The notes under the pieces: generated by a model | What the model was told of the DNA's origin: nothing | The model's input: only the letters and a program-made list of their open reading frames with translations | The model's database searches: none | Shown here: positions 1 through 11,479 of the stretch, in pieces | Numbering within the stretch: position 1 is the stretch's first letter | Layout: each line of letters begins with the position of its first letter | Position numbers and translations under genes: made by a program | Assembly: GCA_918807975.1 (NCBI GenBank) | Contig: OU964918.1 | Coordinates: 30,798,477-30,862,476, forward strand | Direction: 5' to 3' | From: Aplidium turbinatum | Taxonomy: Eukaryota > Chordata > Ascidiacea > Aplousobranchia > Polyclinidae | Length of the DNA stretch: 64,000 nucleotides

Positions 1-901
1 TCAAACTCAAATTGCTCTGAGGGCCAAAAGAACACTTGTAAATTGACTCGAGGGCCGCACCACACAATAAGAAGTCAATTGTCTCTCCGTTAGCTCAGTG
101 GTTACGCGCTCCAATTAAGATCAAGCGGCGCTGGTTCGGCTCTCGGGGTGTGCAATTGAGCAACACATTTCAGGACTGCTCTCCATTCAGCGGCACCTAA
201 TGAAGGGAATAATTCCCGACAACAACACTTCAACAATCGGAAAACTTCACTCTATCAATCTCGGCAACCGGGCCTGCGTCAAAAGCCTCTACAAGTCTAC
301 AAGTATGCGAAACTACCAGGAATAACCTATCAAGGCTTTGTTAGTCCGAGGGTAAAGATTCAAAACCAACCAATAAACAAAATAACACAGTGAAAACGCA
401 ATAAAAAAGATACTGTGCAGTAGTAAGAACACACCAAGAACGTTAGATCGCAAGAAAAATTAGTAAGAACAAAGAGATGGAAAACACTGTACCAACGCAA
501 AAAAAAAACGAAAAAGAAAAAACACGTAAATGAAACGACGGACTTGGAGAGCTAAAATCCTGCAATCAACTTTCAAAAACGCGGAAAAAACTAAACTGTT
601 GAAGAATTGACTTCAGCAAGTGCCAAAGTTACCATTGCAATTATGACACAATGAGTGAATAAGCAATGTGATTGCGATGTAACAATACGAGTTTCCCGTA
701 CGCAAAAATGGCGCGACAGTAGTGTTAAAAAGTCGTCTGAAGTTTGATGGGCATTTTCAGGTTTTTTGAGCATTTTATCTTCCTATATAGAAAAATATGT
801 ATATACTGTGATTATGAATTATTTCAAAGTTTAAAAAGGCATCGCGGGCCGCACCAAAAGTCCTCGAGGGCCGCATGCGGCCCGCGTGTTTGAGACCCTT
901 G
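1..901. mobile_element. hAT-type MITE, left tip outside the window, split by a SINE
   Basis: The right terminus GTTTGAGACCCTTG ends at 901. The left side starts inside the matching arm (TCAAACTCAAATTGCTCTGAGGGCC), so the first bases lie before the window. The copy at 12466-12764 has the same arm and internal sequence. Just inside the right end is the palindrome GGGCCGCATGCGGCCC (868-883). There is no transposase; the ORF at 591-773 is not recognisable. Confidence 0.75.
81..372 (+). repeat. tRNA-derived SINE, copy A (inside the hAT MITE)
   Basis: The head has a Pol III A-box-like TAGCTCAGTGGTTA and a B-box-like GGTTCGGCTCTCGG. The body carries the family's shared stretches (GACTGCTCTCCATTCAGCGG, TTCAACAATCGGAAA, GGCTTTGTTAGTCCGAGG). 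It ends in an AACC-type tail. The MITE copy at 12543-12565 lacks this insert at the same point, giving an empty site. Confidence 0.85.
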
Positions 902-1311
902 AGTTAGAGTGTAAAAAACGTCAGAATTCATCAAAGACATTATCAGACTGTTGCCAGAGTTAATCCAGCGCTGAATAAACAAAAACATATTCTTTTTCAA
1001 TAAGGTGTCAAAAGTAATAATATTACAATTAATTTGATGTTTATTGTTTATGTGCATTCGCTTAATGTGGCAGATTATGCAGCATTATAAATGAGTCATT
1101 GTAAGCCACTCGTAAACACTTAAAACAAGACAATACTTATGCAGCAGTTGCAAAGCATAAAAAGACGTACAATATGAATGAAACAGAGTATTCTTAACAG
1201 TCAATGAACATTTATAAAATCTTGATTTTACTTTGTTGGCAATGCATTAAAGTGAGTGCACTTGCTGCAAAATATGTTAAACAGTTATGTATATAAACAC
1301 TTAAGTACAGT
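902..1311. other. No gene seen
   Basis: AT-rich spacer between two hAT-type elements. No ORF with recognisable homology and no repeat ends. Confidence 0.6.
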
Positions 1312-1319
1312 ACTTAGGC

Positions 1320-2137
1320 CAGGGGTTCCCAACCTTTTTACGGTCTCGTACCGCTTGGACGCTCTGTACTGCCAAGCGTACCACTTCTTGCAAAACAACT
1401 AATTTGATCAAATCATATTTTATTCAGAAGAATGATATTGGCGTACTAAAATAACACCAAAGCACCACAATTAAATTTAATTAGATTTTGTTTACTGTCC
1501 ACCAATTGGTCGATGCGCGGTGTAAATTTGCTAACAGCACAACGAAAGTATTTCCAGGCGCATCTGGTCGGTTTTGAGTTTTTGACTTGATGTTCATCAT
1601 GACTGATAATTCCTGCATGCATTCCCACGAGGAAGGGAAAATCAGTAGCTGTGGAACAGCATGGGAAGCTAACATTGCATATTAAGAGACCATACTGAGC
1701 CAGAAGTTTATTGGAGAACATTCCTTGTAATTGTTATTAACATTTTATTGTGATCTATTTTTAGCTGACAACTAGCATTATTCAACGCTATTTGTAGCTT
1801 AAGCTATAAAATAGTAGATGATATATATCAAGAGCAATCATTTGACATAATTAACGCCCACTGTCCCACAGCGTTGTACGGCTTTTCAAAGCAACTCTGC
1901 TCCTTGTTGACAGTTGACATGACCTGTATTTTAAAGATCGTAATGATACGAAACAAGAATATAGTTGCGTAACAATAAAAATAGGCTTCAGGAATTTTTT
2001 TTGTAAACAAAACTAGATAAACAAAATATAAAGTTGTGAATCCAGGTTTTGTGAAAAAAATGGAAGCTACCCGCGTACCACCTCAAAAACCTTCGCGTAC
2101 CACTAGTGGTACGCGTACCACAGGTTGGGAACCCCTG
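1320..2137 (-). mobile_element. Charlie-like hAT element with transposase remnant
   Basis: The ends are CAGGGGTTCCCAACCT and AGGTTGGGAACCCCTG, flanked by ACTTAGGC (1312-1319) and ACTTTGGC (2138-2145), a 7/8 target duplication. The minus strand at 1446-1721 holds a broken hAT C-terminal region split over two frames: MMNIKSKTQNRPDA and FTPRIDQLVDSKQ, which resemble the 'NIKTKxRNRLD...PRIDxLV' end of hAT dimerisation domains. The rest of the transposase is missing. Confidence 0.85.
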
Positions 2138-2570
2138 ACTTTGGCTAACCAATTCTACAAAAAAAGAATCCACAGGTCAAAGCGTGACCTGTGAATCTCG
2201 AGAATATTGAGAATATTTAATATGTTTAAGTGAAAATAGCCAACCAAAAGATTTTTTACTTAAAAACAATGTCATGTTTGGAGGAATAATTGTCCACAAT
2301 GTCCAGCAGCTTAAAAAAAGATCTCAGAGACCATGTACATTGTACATATACTGGGAAAACCAACAAATATCATCTGCACACATTATGATATATATGTGAT
2401 TATCACAAACATTGCGTAGCATCTGGCCTGTACTTTGATCAAGTTTTGACAGAATTTATAGATGTAAATAGCAAAAAGATATGGACTAAGCAATTAAGCA
2501 TGCTTCCTTGGCAGACTCCGTTGGAGACCTCAAAAGGTAACATAACATATAGTACTTCGTCCCCCGATTT

Positions 2571-2816
2571 CAGGGGACGAAATAAGTTGAATCCTTACTA
2601 AATAGGGTTAGAAATAGAAACATTTCTAACCCTGACCCTAACCAATAGGTTGAATCCTTATGAAGGGTTAGGATTGGAAATAGAAACATTTCTTACCCTG
2701 TCACTAACCTTAACCCTAACCAATAGGTTGAATCCTTATTATTAAGGGTTAGGGTTGGAAATAGAAACATTTCTAACCCTAACTCTCAATAAGGATGCAA
2801 CCTATTTCATCCCCTG
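2571..2816. repeat. Palindromic repeat with telomere-like TTAGGG/CCCTAA words
   Basis: Arms CAGGGGACGAAATAAGTTGA and the inverted counterpart ending CATCCCCTG frame about three units. Each unit is itself a hairpin of GGGTTAGGGTT, a GAAATAGAAACATTTC core and AACCCTAACC. The units share ATAGGTTGAATCCTTAT. No target duplication was found at the ends. Confidence 0.75.
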
Positions 2817-3329
2817 AAAAGATTGAGAGAAATTTTGAAATATTTGCGTCAACTCCGATCAGCGACTATGGCTCTCTTGTATTGTACTGACCTCTTGTGC
2901 CAAAAAGACACTGCCGTTGGAAACTTTTACATGTGTCTGTTAGCTAGGAGTTGCTAGAAATGGGCCTAGCTTTCAGCCTGGGTTCACCTCAACACCACGC
3001 TGAGGCATCTCTATAGAGATGGGGGCTGAAAAAAAATCAGCTCCCAAGGCAAATGATTTGGTAGAGGCTGGGATAATAATACATACCGTACGGTGTTTTG
3101 TTGATAACAACTGCTTGCACTGTTGATAACAAATGTGATTATGTAATTATGTATTTGACTGTACCAATTCAAAATCTCGGTTTTCTAATATATACAAAAT
3201 TGTCATGCCAAGTATTTGCATGTTTTCTATGTCTATATCTTGTAGCTTACATATGTATAAGCAGACCAGAAGCTATGGTGAATTTCCGTACAACCACACT
3301 CAAAAGACAAGAAGTTTTTACATGGAACT

Positions 3330-3655
3330 GTCGCCCCGATAGCTCAATTGGTTTGCATGTCACTTCTGGAACGAAGAAGCTTCAAGATCAAGCGTCGCTG
3401 GTTCGACTCTCAGGGTGTGCGCTTGAGCAACGCACGTTAAGGACTGCTCTCCATTCAGCGGCATATATATAATGGATGGAACAGTTCCCCGTCAACAAGA
3501 CTTCAACAATCGGAAACTTCACTCTGTCAATCTCGGTGACCGGGCCTGCGTCAGTGATTCAAAGCCTCTACAATTATGCGAAACTGCCAGGATTAAGCTC
3601 TGCAAGAAGCTTTCCAAGTCTGAGGATAAAAATTCAGTCAATCAATCAACCGGCT
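3330..3655 (+). repeat. tRNA-derived SINE, copy B
   Basis: Head GTCGCCCCGATAGCTCAATT with B-box GGTTCGACTCTC. The body has GACTGCTCTCCATTCAGCGG, CTTCAACAATCGGAAAC and GTCAATCTCGGTGACCGGGC, followed by an AATC-type tail. ORFs running through it, such as 3098-3472 and 3472-3699, are SINE sequence and not genes. Confidence 0.88.
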
Positions 3656-3659
3656 ACAT

Positions 3660-4681
3660 ATGCAAAACTGTGAAGGTAGCAACTTCTGAAATTAAATAGG
3701 TTGCGGTAGGCTACCTACCGGTTGCGTTAGGCATAGGCTACCCAAAACTATGCCATTCTCAGTCTTCAATTTTTTTATGAAAATATGAGATAATGACAAA
3801 TAAAATTTAAAACAAAAAGACTTGTTCTGAAAGACTTAAAAGTTAAAAGCAATCTAGTGAACAGCGTTGCCACAATCTAAAATAGGTTTTTAGGTTTCTT
3901 TCCTGGTTCTTCCTCTTTTGTATAGGCTATCTGCTTGCTAAGAGACTCTGAGTCTCTAGTACAAAAGGTTAGTTTAGGGTTTTTCTGCCTAAGTCTAGAG
4001 TATGGTTAATGTATCGTTCGTTTTTCCTACAGTATGATTGCCTACGATTCAAACAAGTCCCGTATATAAAAGTTAAATGTATTTTACCTTTAGGCCTATG
4101 ATCATCAAGGTTACAAGCTCTTAGTCGGGAAATTAAAAAGTGCTCAACTGCTCAACCTGTTTATGCAATTTATTTCATTGCGACGGGTGCCAAAAAAGCA
4201 TTCTCCCGTCATGAGGTTTAGGCTACCTTCAATTTGGTCGCTCAACTTCCGCCTGGCTCTGCTGGGCGCAGGCAACAAAAAAAAGAACAAGAAAAACAAA
4301 AACTTTTTTCCAACAAAAAAGTGTAAACTTGGTCTGCCGTTTTTGTAAAGACATCAAAATTTTCAAATTATGTTATTTGTCAGGTTGCTTGAAAAACTTA
4401 GTAGGCTAAGCTTCAATTGTCCTTCTATAGAGAAAACATCAACGTTTTTAAGTTACATTGAAATCGAAAGTTGGAGTCTTCATCAAAACATTAAAACCTG
4501 AAAACAAAAGATTGAAAATGATTAATTGAAACGTTCTCATTTACTGAAGCAAGAGTTATTGGCTAAAATGGTGTGAAATCAAACGTTGTGAAGCCACTGG
4601 TTATCCACAAATGTCAAATCTGTTGAAAGAGTTTCAAAAGTATAGGCTATTCATCTAGCATTGGACAATAATAGCCTACCA
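3660..4681. other. No gene seen
   Basis: Spacer with many GTAGGCTA/TAGGCTAC words and a small inverted repeat around TAGGCTACCTACC (3710-3745). The ORF at 4163-4348 is low-complexity Lys/Asn and unsupported. Confidence 0.6.
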
Positions 4682-5967
4682 AATAGACCTTTTGCATAAC
4701 AAACCAACAGAGCGTGACGTTGGAGTCGTGAACGACTAGCCGCTGTTCACAATGCTGTGCGATAGGGTTAGTGGCGTAGTTTGCAGGCGAATAAGTTGTT
4801 TAACGTTTGCTTGAGCTGTTGTTTTGTGGTCTTTACAGGCGTGTATCAGTGTTTCAGTATAATTTGCCAGAAAATAAAACTCTTTTAAGTTGTAAACTTA
4901 GGCTACAGGAGTGTAAACCTTCGACCAGTTCTTTGCTGTATTGGAAGCGATCTTGCCAGGCAAAGATAGGAAGAATTTCTTGTATTATACAGCTTCAAAA
5001 GCTAAGCATGCAAATCAAAATATTGATGCAGAACTTAATGACGAGGCTACTTTCGAAATACCTCAAAATGCTACAGGAGCACTGCATCTACATAGATTAG
5101 CGGTGGAAGATTGAATTTTTGCTGGTGTTGAAGCTTCGCCTGTGTTTGTTTTATACAGACTTAAAGCACAAGGTTTGGTATTAGTTCTGCATTCGTACTG
5201 TAGCCTACTGTACACCGTATTTTTCATTCATGAATGCACCTCATGTATTTAAGGTTGATTAGTTTGAACATATTCCCTCATCGTGACGTTATCATAGCAA
5301 CCATGAAGCCAGACTTCAAAAAGGACTACCCAAGCACCGCATGATCATCATCGACTGCACTGAAGTAGGCCTACGTCTCGAAACACTGTCCTCACTTCAC
5401 CGTCAGTCGCAAACGTACTCGAACTATAAAAGTACGAACACTGCAAAGGCATTAGTCATTAGTGGGAGTTGATCCAAATGGGGGTAATATGTTTGTATTT
5501 CAGTTGTACACTGGTAATGTGAGTGACAAAGAAATATATCAGAGGAGTGGATTTTTTCACCTTTTGAAGCAGAAAATAGCTGCTAATGAACTGCACTTCA
5601 TGATGCTTGCATATTATGTTATGCAGAATGAAAATAAAATGTTGCAAGACAAGGTGCCACTATCGTGGTCCATAATTCCCGGTCAAAAATATCAAAATGC
5701 ACACGCTTCACAATGGCGTCTTAAATTGCCTTTCCTAGTCTGTTAGCCAACATTATGATTAAAACGAACAAGAATTGAAGTGTGCCGATAATCTACAACA
5801 ATTCATAAACACAAAAAATTTACTTTCACCTGCCACCGACCTCACGCTTGCTTGCAATAACAATAAACGCCTTCATAAACCGTAGTAAACAAGCGATTAT
5901 CAACCCTCAGACTCCGCGTAACTCAAACGTCACGCTCTGGTGATTTTGAATGTGCAAAAGGTCTATT
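4682..5967 (+). mobile_element. ISL2EU-type DNA transposon, internally deleted
   Basis: Perfect terminal inverted repeats AATAGACCTTTTGCA (4682-4696) and TGCAAAAGGTCTATT (5953-5967); similarity extends inward (AGAGCGTGACGTT). The TA next to the ends fits the 2-bp TA duplication known for ISL2EU, but it lies within the repeat, so the duplication cannot be separated. A DDE transposase remnant lies at about 5302-5640. Confidence 0.75.
5302..5640 (+). pseudogene. ISL2EU/IS4EU-like DDE transposase fragment
   Basis: Reading across one or two frame changes gives KPDFKKDYPST, RMIIIDCTE, LSSLHRQSQTYSNYKSTNTA, then GVDPNGGNMFVFQLYTGNVS and DKEIYQRSGFF. These match the pattern IIDCTE...QTYSNYK...GxxPxG...LYTGxxSDKEI of ISL2EU-type DDE_Tnp_4 transposases, including the first two catalytic Asp. 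The third acidic residue and the C-terminus are absent: after LLKQKI the sequence no longer matches. Frame changes lie near 5340 and 5460. No THAP or YqaJ partner gene is present, so this copy is non-autonomous. Confidence 0.72.
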
Positions 5968-6195
5968 AGATTGGATCCAAAACCCATTTGTAATGCAAAA
6001 ACAAAGTAACTTACGGTACCAAGCACGTTTCTTTTAAATTTCAAGAAGAGTTTACAGATCTATTTTTGAAGTTGCGGCTTGAATTTTCTGGAAAAAAAGC
6101 TTCATTCATTTTAGCTTAGCTTAACTTTAGAGCGGGAGAAATATCCACCATTATTTAACTTAGCAGCAACCGCACTTCTGGCTTGGGTCTCCACA

Positions 6196-7532
6196 CAGGG
6201 GCGCCGGAAGCGGGGGGGGGGCAGGGGGGGCGGATGCCCCCCCTGCCCTCAATTTTTCTGCAAATGGAGGGGCAGGGGGGGGCAATGGTGCCCTTTTAAA
6301 GTCATGTAAGCTACTGCACATTTCGCAATATAACAATTTCTGCCATTCACTTTTAGCCTAATTATAATCTTTCATTTTTGTCTCAAAAAAATATTTACGG
6401 CACAAAATTTTGCAACACAGTAGGCCTGCAGGCCTTAAAACTCGTTTTTTTTCGGCAGCCATCGTGGCTTATCGGGAGTTCCTTCTCGGCGGCCAAATCT
6501 GCGTGCTTGGAGGCCAAAATACAAATAATAACGATAGCACAAATAAATAGAATTAAACTTGCAACAATGCTAAAATGATCACTTAGCGTTGTTGAAGGCT
6601 GGGCCTGGGCGACGTCCTACAATAGAATCGTTACATCACGCAATAACTGCTTTATCGGGATTGTAATCCAATACTGCGGGACTATCTAACGACACTCGCA
6701 CGAGTGTTTCCAATGTGGCTAATTTTAAAGAAGTTGGCCACTCCCCTAGAATTCTTTTTAGCAACGAAAAACAACGTTCGACATGTGTTGACGATGACCG
6801 CAAGGTAATAAAATAAGTATTTCTATGATGTGAAGGACATTACTAAAAAGAAGCATAATTTTTGCAAAATATGACCAAAAAATGTTTTCCCCTCGGATGT
6901 CAACTAACTTAGTTCTCCTTTTTAACAACGATTCAATGTCCGACAACATCGAATCGACATAAAAACGACAATATTATACCAGCCGATGTAAATTAGCACT
7001 TCGGATTAAGACTTTGTTAAAATAAACGTCGGGAATTACAAACATGACTTACATCGCTAGTGATCGCAGATGGATATATTCCATCAATAACAAATCTTCC
7101 TGCACAATGCAACAGTGGCGATTATGACGCGCTGACGTAATTTTGCGTCACTCTTTGATACTACATATTTTCGACAGTTGATCCACGATCATTCTATTGC
7201 GAAATTAAATAATTGGCTAGAAGAGACCGGCGACCAAACTTGGCCGATTGAGGAGGTAGCACCGGCGGTCATTCAAGCACTACTTAGCGGCCATGGCCGC
7301 AGGCTGCTTTAAGGCTTGACAGTAGGTTACATCATTATAACATAGCATGATGCCCTTCTTTGTGTACCGGACACTTGCAGGCTATCATTATTCAATACAT
7401 AATGAGCTGATAGATTAACATTATCGCTATATCTTATCTTGAAACTTGAAAAAAAATTGGCCTTTTAGTAAACAAAAGTGCCCTTGTTTCGTAATCTTGC
7501 CCCCCCAGTCAAAAATCGTTCCGGCGCCCCTG
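6196..7532. mobile_element. hAT element (GGGGCGCCGGAA family), longer copy
   Basis: Ends CAGGGGCGCCGGAAGC and CGTTCCGGCGCCCCTG with a perfect 8-bp duplication TCTCCACA (6188-6195, 7533-7540). Long G/C runs sit just inside the ends. The minus strand at ~6640-6795 reads STHVERCFSLLKRILGEWPT, like the ExxFS-LKR core of a hAT dimerisation domain. The rest of the transposase is decayed. A 397-bp relative lies at 61204-61600. Confidence 0.9.
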
Positions 7533-7540
7533 TCTCCACA

Positions 7541-8534
7541 TATGTGTGCGAGACAGCGTTTTCAACGTTGACTTGACGACAATAAAAACAAAATACCGTT
7601 CTAGCCTAAGCAACATTGAAACTGTCTTGTAGTAGAAAGCAGTCATATCTAAATTACACGGGGACATAGTGAGTAAGAGGACGCGAAGGCGATTTCAGGC
7701 GTTGTTGGGAGAAGGGCGATTGTAGTAAACAACTAGTCTATTTTTTGCAGAAATAGGTTGCTCGTAACCGTTCTACTGCATTTTAATGCGCAAAAAGCTT
7801 ACATGACTATTGTAGCTGAAAATATAAATTTATTGCAGGTTTGTAAACATATATTATACGGTATTCATTACCTCTGAGGCTCTGGCTCTACACGCACAAG
7901 CACAACATTGAATGCACTAAAGCGCGTAGGCCTACATAGACTACTGTCGTTGACGCATGTTACCTGACACTATTAACAGCTACACAGTCATGAAAACGAG
8001 AACATTCTTTTTCGTACGTTTCGTCAATCAATACAATTGACTTCTTTAAAAAGATACATCAGATGGTGTAACATGACAGAGCACAATACCATGCAATAGT
8101 GACAATCAAGGAAGCAAGTGTAAATGATAAGATTGATGATACAAGCAATTTGAACAACGTAATTAATGCTTCCAACACTTTGATCAAATTTACCCAAGTC
8201 AAATATTCTACAGTGTAAATGTCTACTTTATTTAGATTACACTATGTTTCGTAGTATAGACAAGTAGACGTAAATATACAACAGCAACTTCACCAATACT
8301 CACTTCATACGATTGGTTTTAAATAAATGTGAAGTAAGCAATAGCATACAACAAACATTACAGTACAATACCAAACAAGTTTCAAAAAACTGTTAAGGTG
8401 TTTATGGGAGTAGCAACTCTATTGGCTGTGCGGTACAACAAATAAGAATAAAGAAGCAATAAAAACGTGTAAACAATACATACATAACTAACTTTTCTGT
8501 GTGCTTTACTGCTTTTTGAAATAAGTTTTCAAAA
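7541..8534. other. No gene seen
   Basis: Contains the short motif CGTTTCGTCAATC...GACTTCTT (8016-8047), also seen near 22790. No coding homology or element ends. Confidence 0.55.
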
Positions 8535-9205
8535 GGGGGGGGGCGAACGGGGCCATGGCCCCCCCCAAATTTTCAAAGTTTGTATTCCGAAGTTGAGCCC
8601 TTTGTTGAAAATATAATATAATTTGTATAAATTTATATTGTTTTCCAAGACATCTGGCTATTAACACACCCCAGGACTTGTTTTAGACACACAGAAAGAC
8701 ACCAATAAATTTTGTAAATCGTAAATCGCGCAAAGTTTACGCGATTTACGCTTCTTTTAACTAATCTGTGGAAGCAATTTCAGAATCGCTTACTCTGTAG
8801 GGTTTTTGTGTAGCTGAGTTTTTTGTGTTCTCTAATTTTAGCCGCAGTTTTTGCCTGTTTGTGTGTAGATAAGAGCTATATACCTTTAATAAGTTAATAG
8901 CTGGTTATCTGCTAATAAGTTTCATCAAATATTACCCTGAAAGTGTTTTCAGAAAGCGTTATAATCCATTATTTAAGTGTAATTTTGCAAAAATTTTCCG
9001 GGGGAGCATGCCCCCGTACCCCCCTAGAATACGCGTGCCTTTGGCACGCTCTAACCCCCACCAGCTTTATTGCTTCCCTTGCTTAACCCACCAAGATGCG
9101 CCACTGCACATCAGGTGGCGATGTCTTAAATCAAACATTTTGTCGTTCTCTTCAATTCATCAAATATTTGGCCCCCCCCAAAAAAATTTTCTGGCTACGC
9201 CACTG
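8535..9205. mobile_element. hAT-type MITE (GTGGCGTAGCCAGA family), left end missing
   Basis: About 670 bp, similar over its length to 41921-42605 in the opposite orientation (shared: AAATCGCG palindrome around 8731-8750, GCGTGCCTTTGGCACGC, TTATTGCTTCCCTTGCTTAA). The right terminus TCTGGCTACGCCACTG is present. At the left it begins directly in a G run, without the inverted repeat. Confidence 0.8.
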
Positions 9206-9654
9206 TTTCAAACCCTTTGATTAGTCACCATTGTGGAAGGTGCAATCTCCGGGACATTAAATCGTTTCAGTTCATTTTTAGCGAAACAGTTAAATGCAGT
9301 GCACACAATTAAGTTAAAGTCGGAATGTCCATTACCACACTTTTGCTGAACTAACTCGCCTATGCCACGAGACTCTTGGACATTCAAGATTGCAAAAGTA
9401 AAAATTAAACGCTAATTCAACAAACTAAACAGTTTCGACTTAGCCAAGTCATCACACAATATAGCAGTGTGACATTGAACATACTGAACATACATGACAT
9501 AGGATAGGCTATGTGTTGGCTCTTTGGTAAGTATGTTTCCAGTAGGCTTCGAGTAGGCCTACCGGTGGCTTGCTTTTAGTTTTTGTAAACCTTCTAATAA
9601 ATATCACAAACGTAGCCTATGGCCTATTTCGTTTATCTGTTTATCATTTTAACT

Positions 9655-9691
9655 GTGAAGGGTCGCGAGCAAAAAAGCTTGGGAAACCCTG
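9655..9691. mobile_element. Terminal fragment of a Charlie-like hAT
   Basis: GGGTCGCGAGC...AAGCTTGGGAAACCCTG reads in reverse as CAGGGTTTCCCAAGC...GCGACCC, the usual start of a hAT of this group. No partner end was found nearby. Confidence 0.4.
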
Positions 9692-9699
9692 CTATAGGC

Positions 9700-11400
9700 T
9701 ACATGTGCTTTGAAATTAAAGCCTTCATGGAAGCACAATAACGCTCTGCTGCAAGTAAAAGTAAACTTGGACTGCAGCTGACGTGAGATGCACTGAGAAA
9801 TCTCTAAGAACAAAGATTGGTTGGAAAACATTGTTTCTGGTAAATGACTTGACACATGTGCTGTCGTGACTTTCAAACCGAAAAATGTTGCTTTAGGATG
9901 CCACTCATGTTACTGTAGTTTGTTTAATATTTTTGACTGTATAAAAAATACTAGGCAGCAGAACCTCGATGATCAATAGCTAATTGCATCATGAAAGCCT
10001 ATTTATTGCTTTCCAAACCTCCGACTGGGGGCCTAGCCTACCTCTAACCCACTCACATTTATCTCGTGCAGCGTTTTTCGTCCTCTAATATTTTACCCTT
10101 TTTATCCATTTGTGCAAATTTTTTGTTCGTTTCGATCGCTCAACCGCATTTCGTTCATCTCGGCGATATTGGGCATGCATAGTTGAGGATTTTAAGGGAG
10201 TGAAAGGTTTTTCGTATTTAAAAAAAAAAAAAAAAAAAAAAAAATCTAACAAAATGATGCAGTATTTCGAAGTAAACACTTTTGAATAGTTTATTTATGT
10301 TATAAATTTAACTTTGTTAAAATTCTGGTTCTTTCTCAACTATTCTCTAGATTCCCTTTTGCATTTCGGCATAGCCTTTTAACTATTTTTTCTATAAAAT
10401 CTTAATAGTCGTTTACTCTTTGCTAAAATGGTAAATGTAAATGTTTTCCTACATTGAAAGAGTTTGCCGCTCTAAACGCTTTTTGGTCCTTTTTTTAATG
10501 CAATCACTATAAACACAGGGGTCCAAGAGTGGATTTGGGGGTGGCGAGACGGTCCTGTGTAAGCCTACAAGTAGCATACTGTACGAGTAGCCTACACCAA
10601 TGTGACCATACAAACTCTTAGCTTTTTTTTGGTAAATTGCTTGTATGAATCTAGTGACTTAATTTGGGTACCGGTGTTTTATTCAGCGCAGAAATGATTT
10701 CATAACACATCCATAATAATGCACTTGGATATAGGCAAAAGCACTTTTTCAAAAAAACAAACTTGGCTCAAAAAAGTTATTGCTCCGTTTTCTTCCAGTT
10801 CCATGGCCAAATGGAACAATAGAACGATTTCCCGCACCTAAAATAATATCGGGTCTAATATTACCTTTTGAACCACTTTTGTCAACTATTTTTTTAGAGA
10901 AATAAAACATAGTAACTATATTTTTTTAGAAAAGCAAGATGAACATTATTTCTTCTATGAACTCTAACAAAGTAGCTAAGCTAACAAAAATTTATTGTTT
11001 TAGTTGATTTGATTTGAAATCATATTAAGTACCGGTAAGTGATAACCGGTACTGAAAAAAGCAAAACTTCTTGAAGTGATGTAGACTGAACTTCAAACCA
11101 TAGAAATATCACGCTTCTGTATCAGCATTTTCATTTTTTGCATTTTAAAGTGGATGAAAATATGAGATAGACCTAAAAATTAGTGACCCCCCAACCAAGG
11201 GGGTCCCGGCAAGGGAGTTGTGATTGGAATGAACACGACCATGAAAATAATTTATCTTCCAATGGTTTATTCAAAGTAGATGCAAAAAATCAACATGCAA
11301 AAAGAAACTTAGGTAAGATGGAAGCGGAAAAGAGAGGCTTGAAAGATAAAAAAGCCGTCACTGGAGTATGACTGTAATACAATCGATACAATCGATAGAG
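9700..11400. other. No gene seen; poly(A) run at 10220-10243
   Basis: Spacer with a 24-nt A tract. ORFs at 9649-9876, 10085-10279 and 11183-11371 show no domain and are not supported. Confidence 0.55.
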
Positions 11401-11479
11401 GGAACCAACGAATCGTTTACAAACTAGTGTGTTTAAACATCATTTTACAGCCAAGCTAGTTGTCCGAGTTGAAAATCAA

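Noticed and set aside
2571-2816. Chromosome end or plain interstitial telomere
   Set aside because: TTAGGG and CCCTAA words alternate within hairpins and are few. A telomere would be one-directional and long.
3338-3410. tRNA gene
   Set aside because: A-box and B-box are present, but the acceptor stem does not close, and the same head with the same non-tRNA body recurs at six other places. It is a SINE head.
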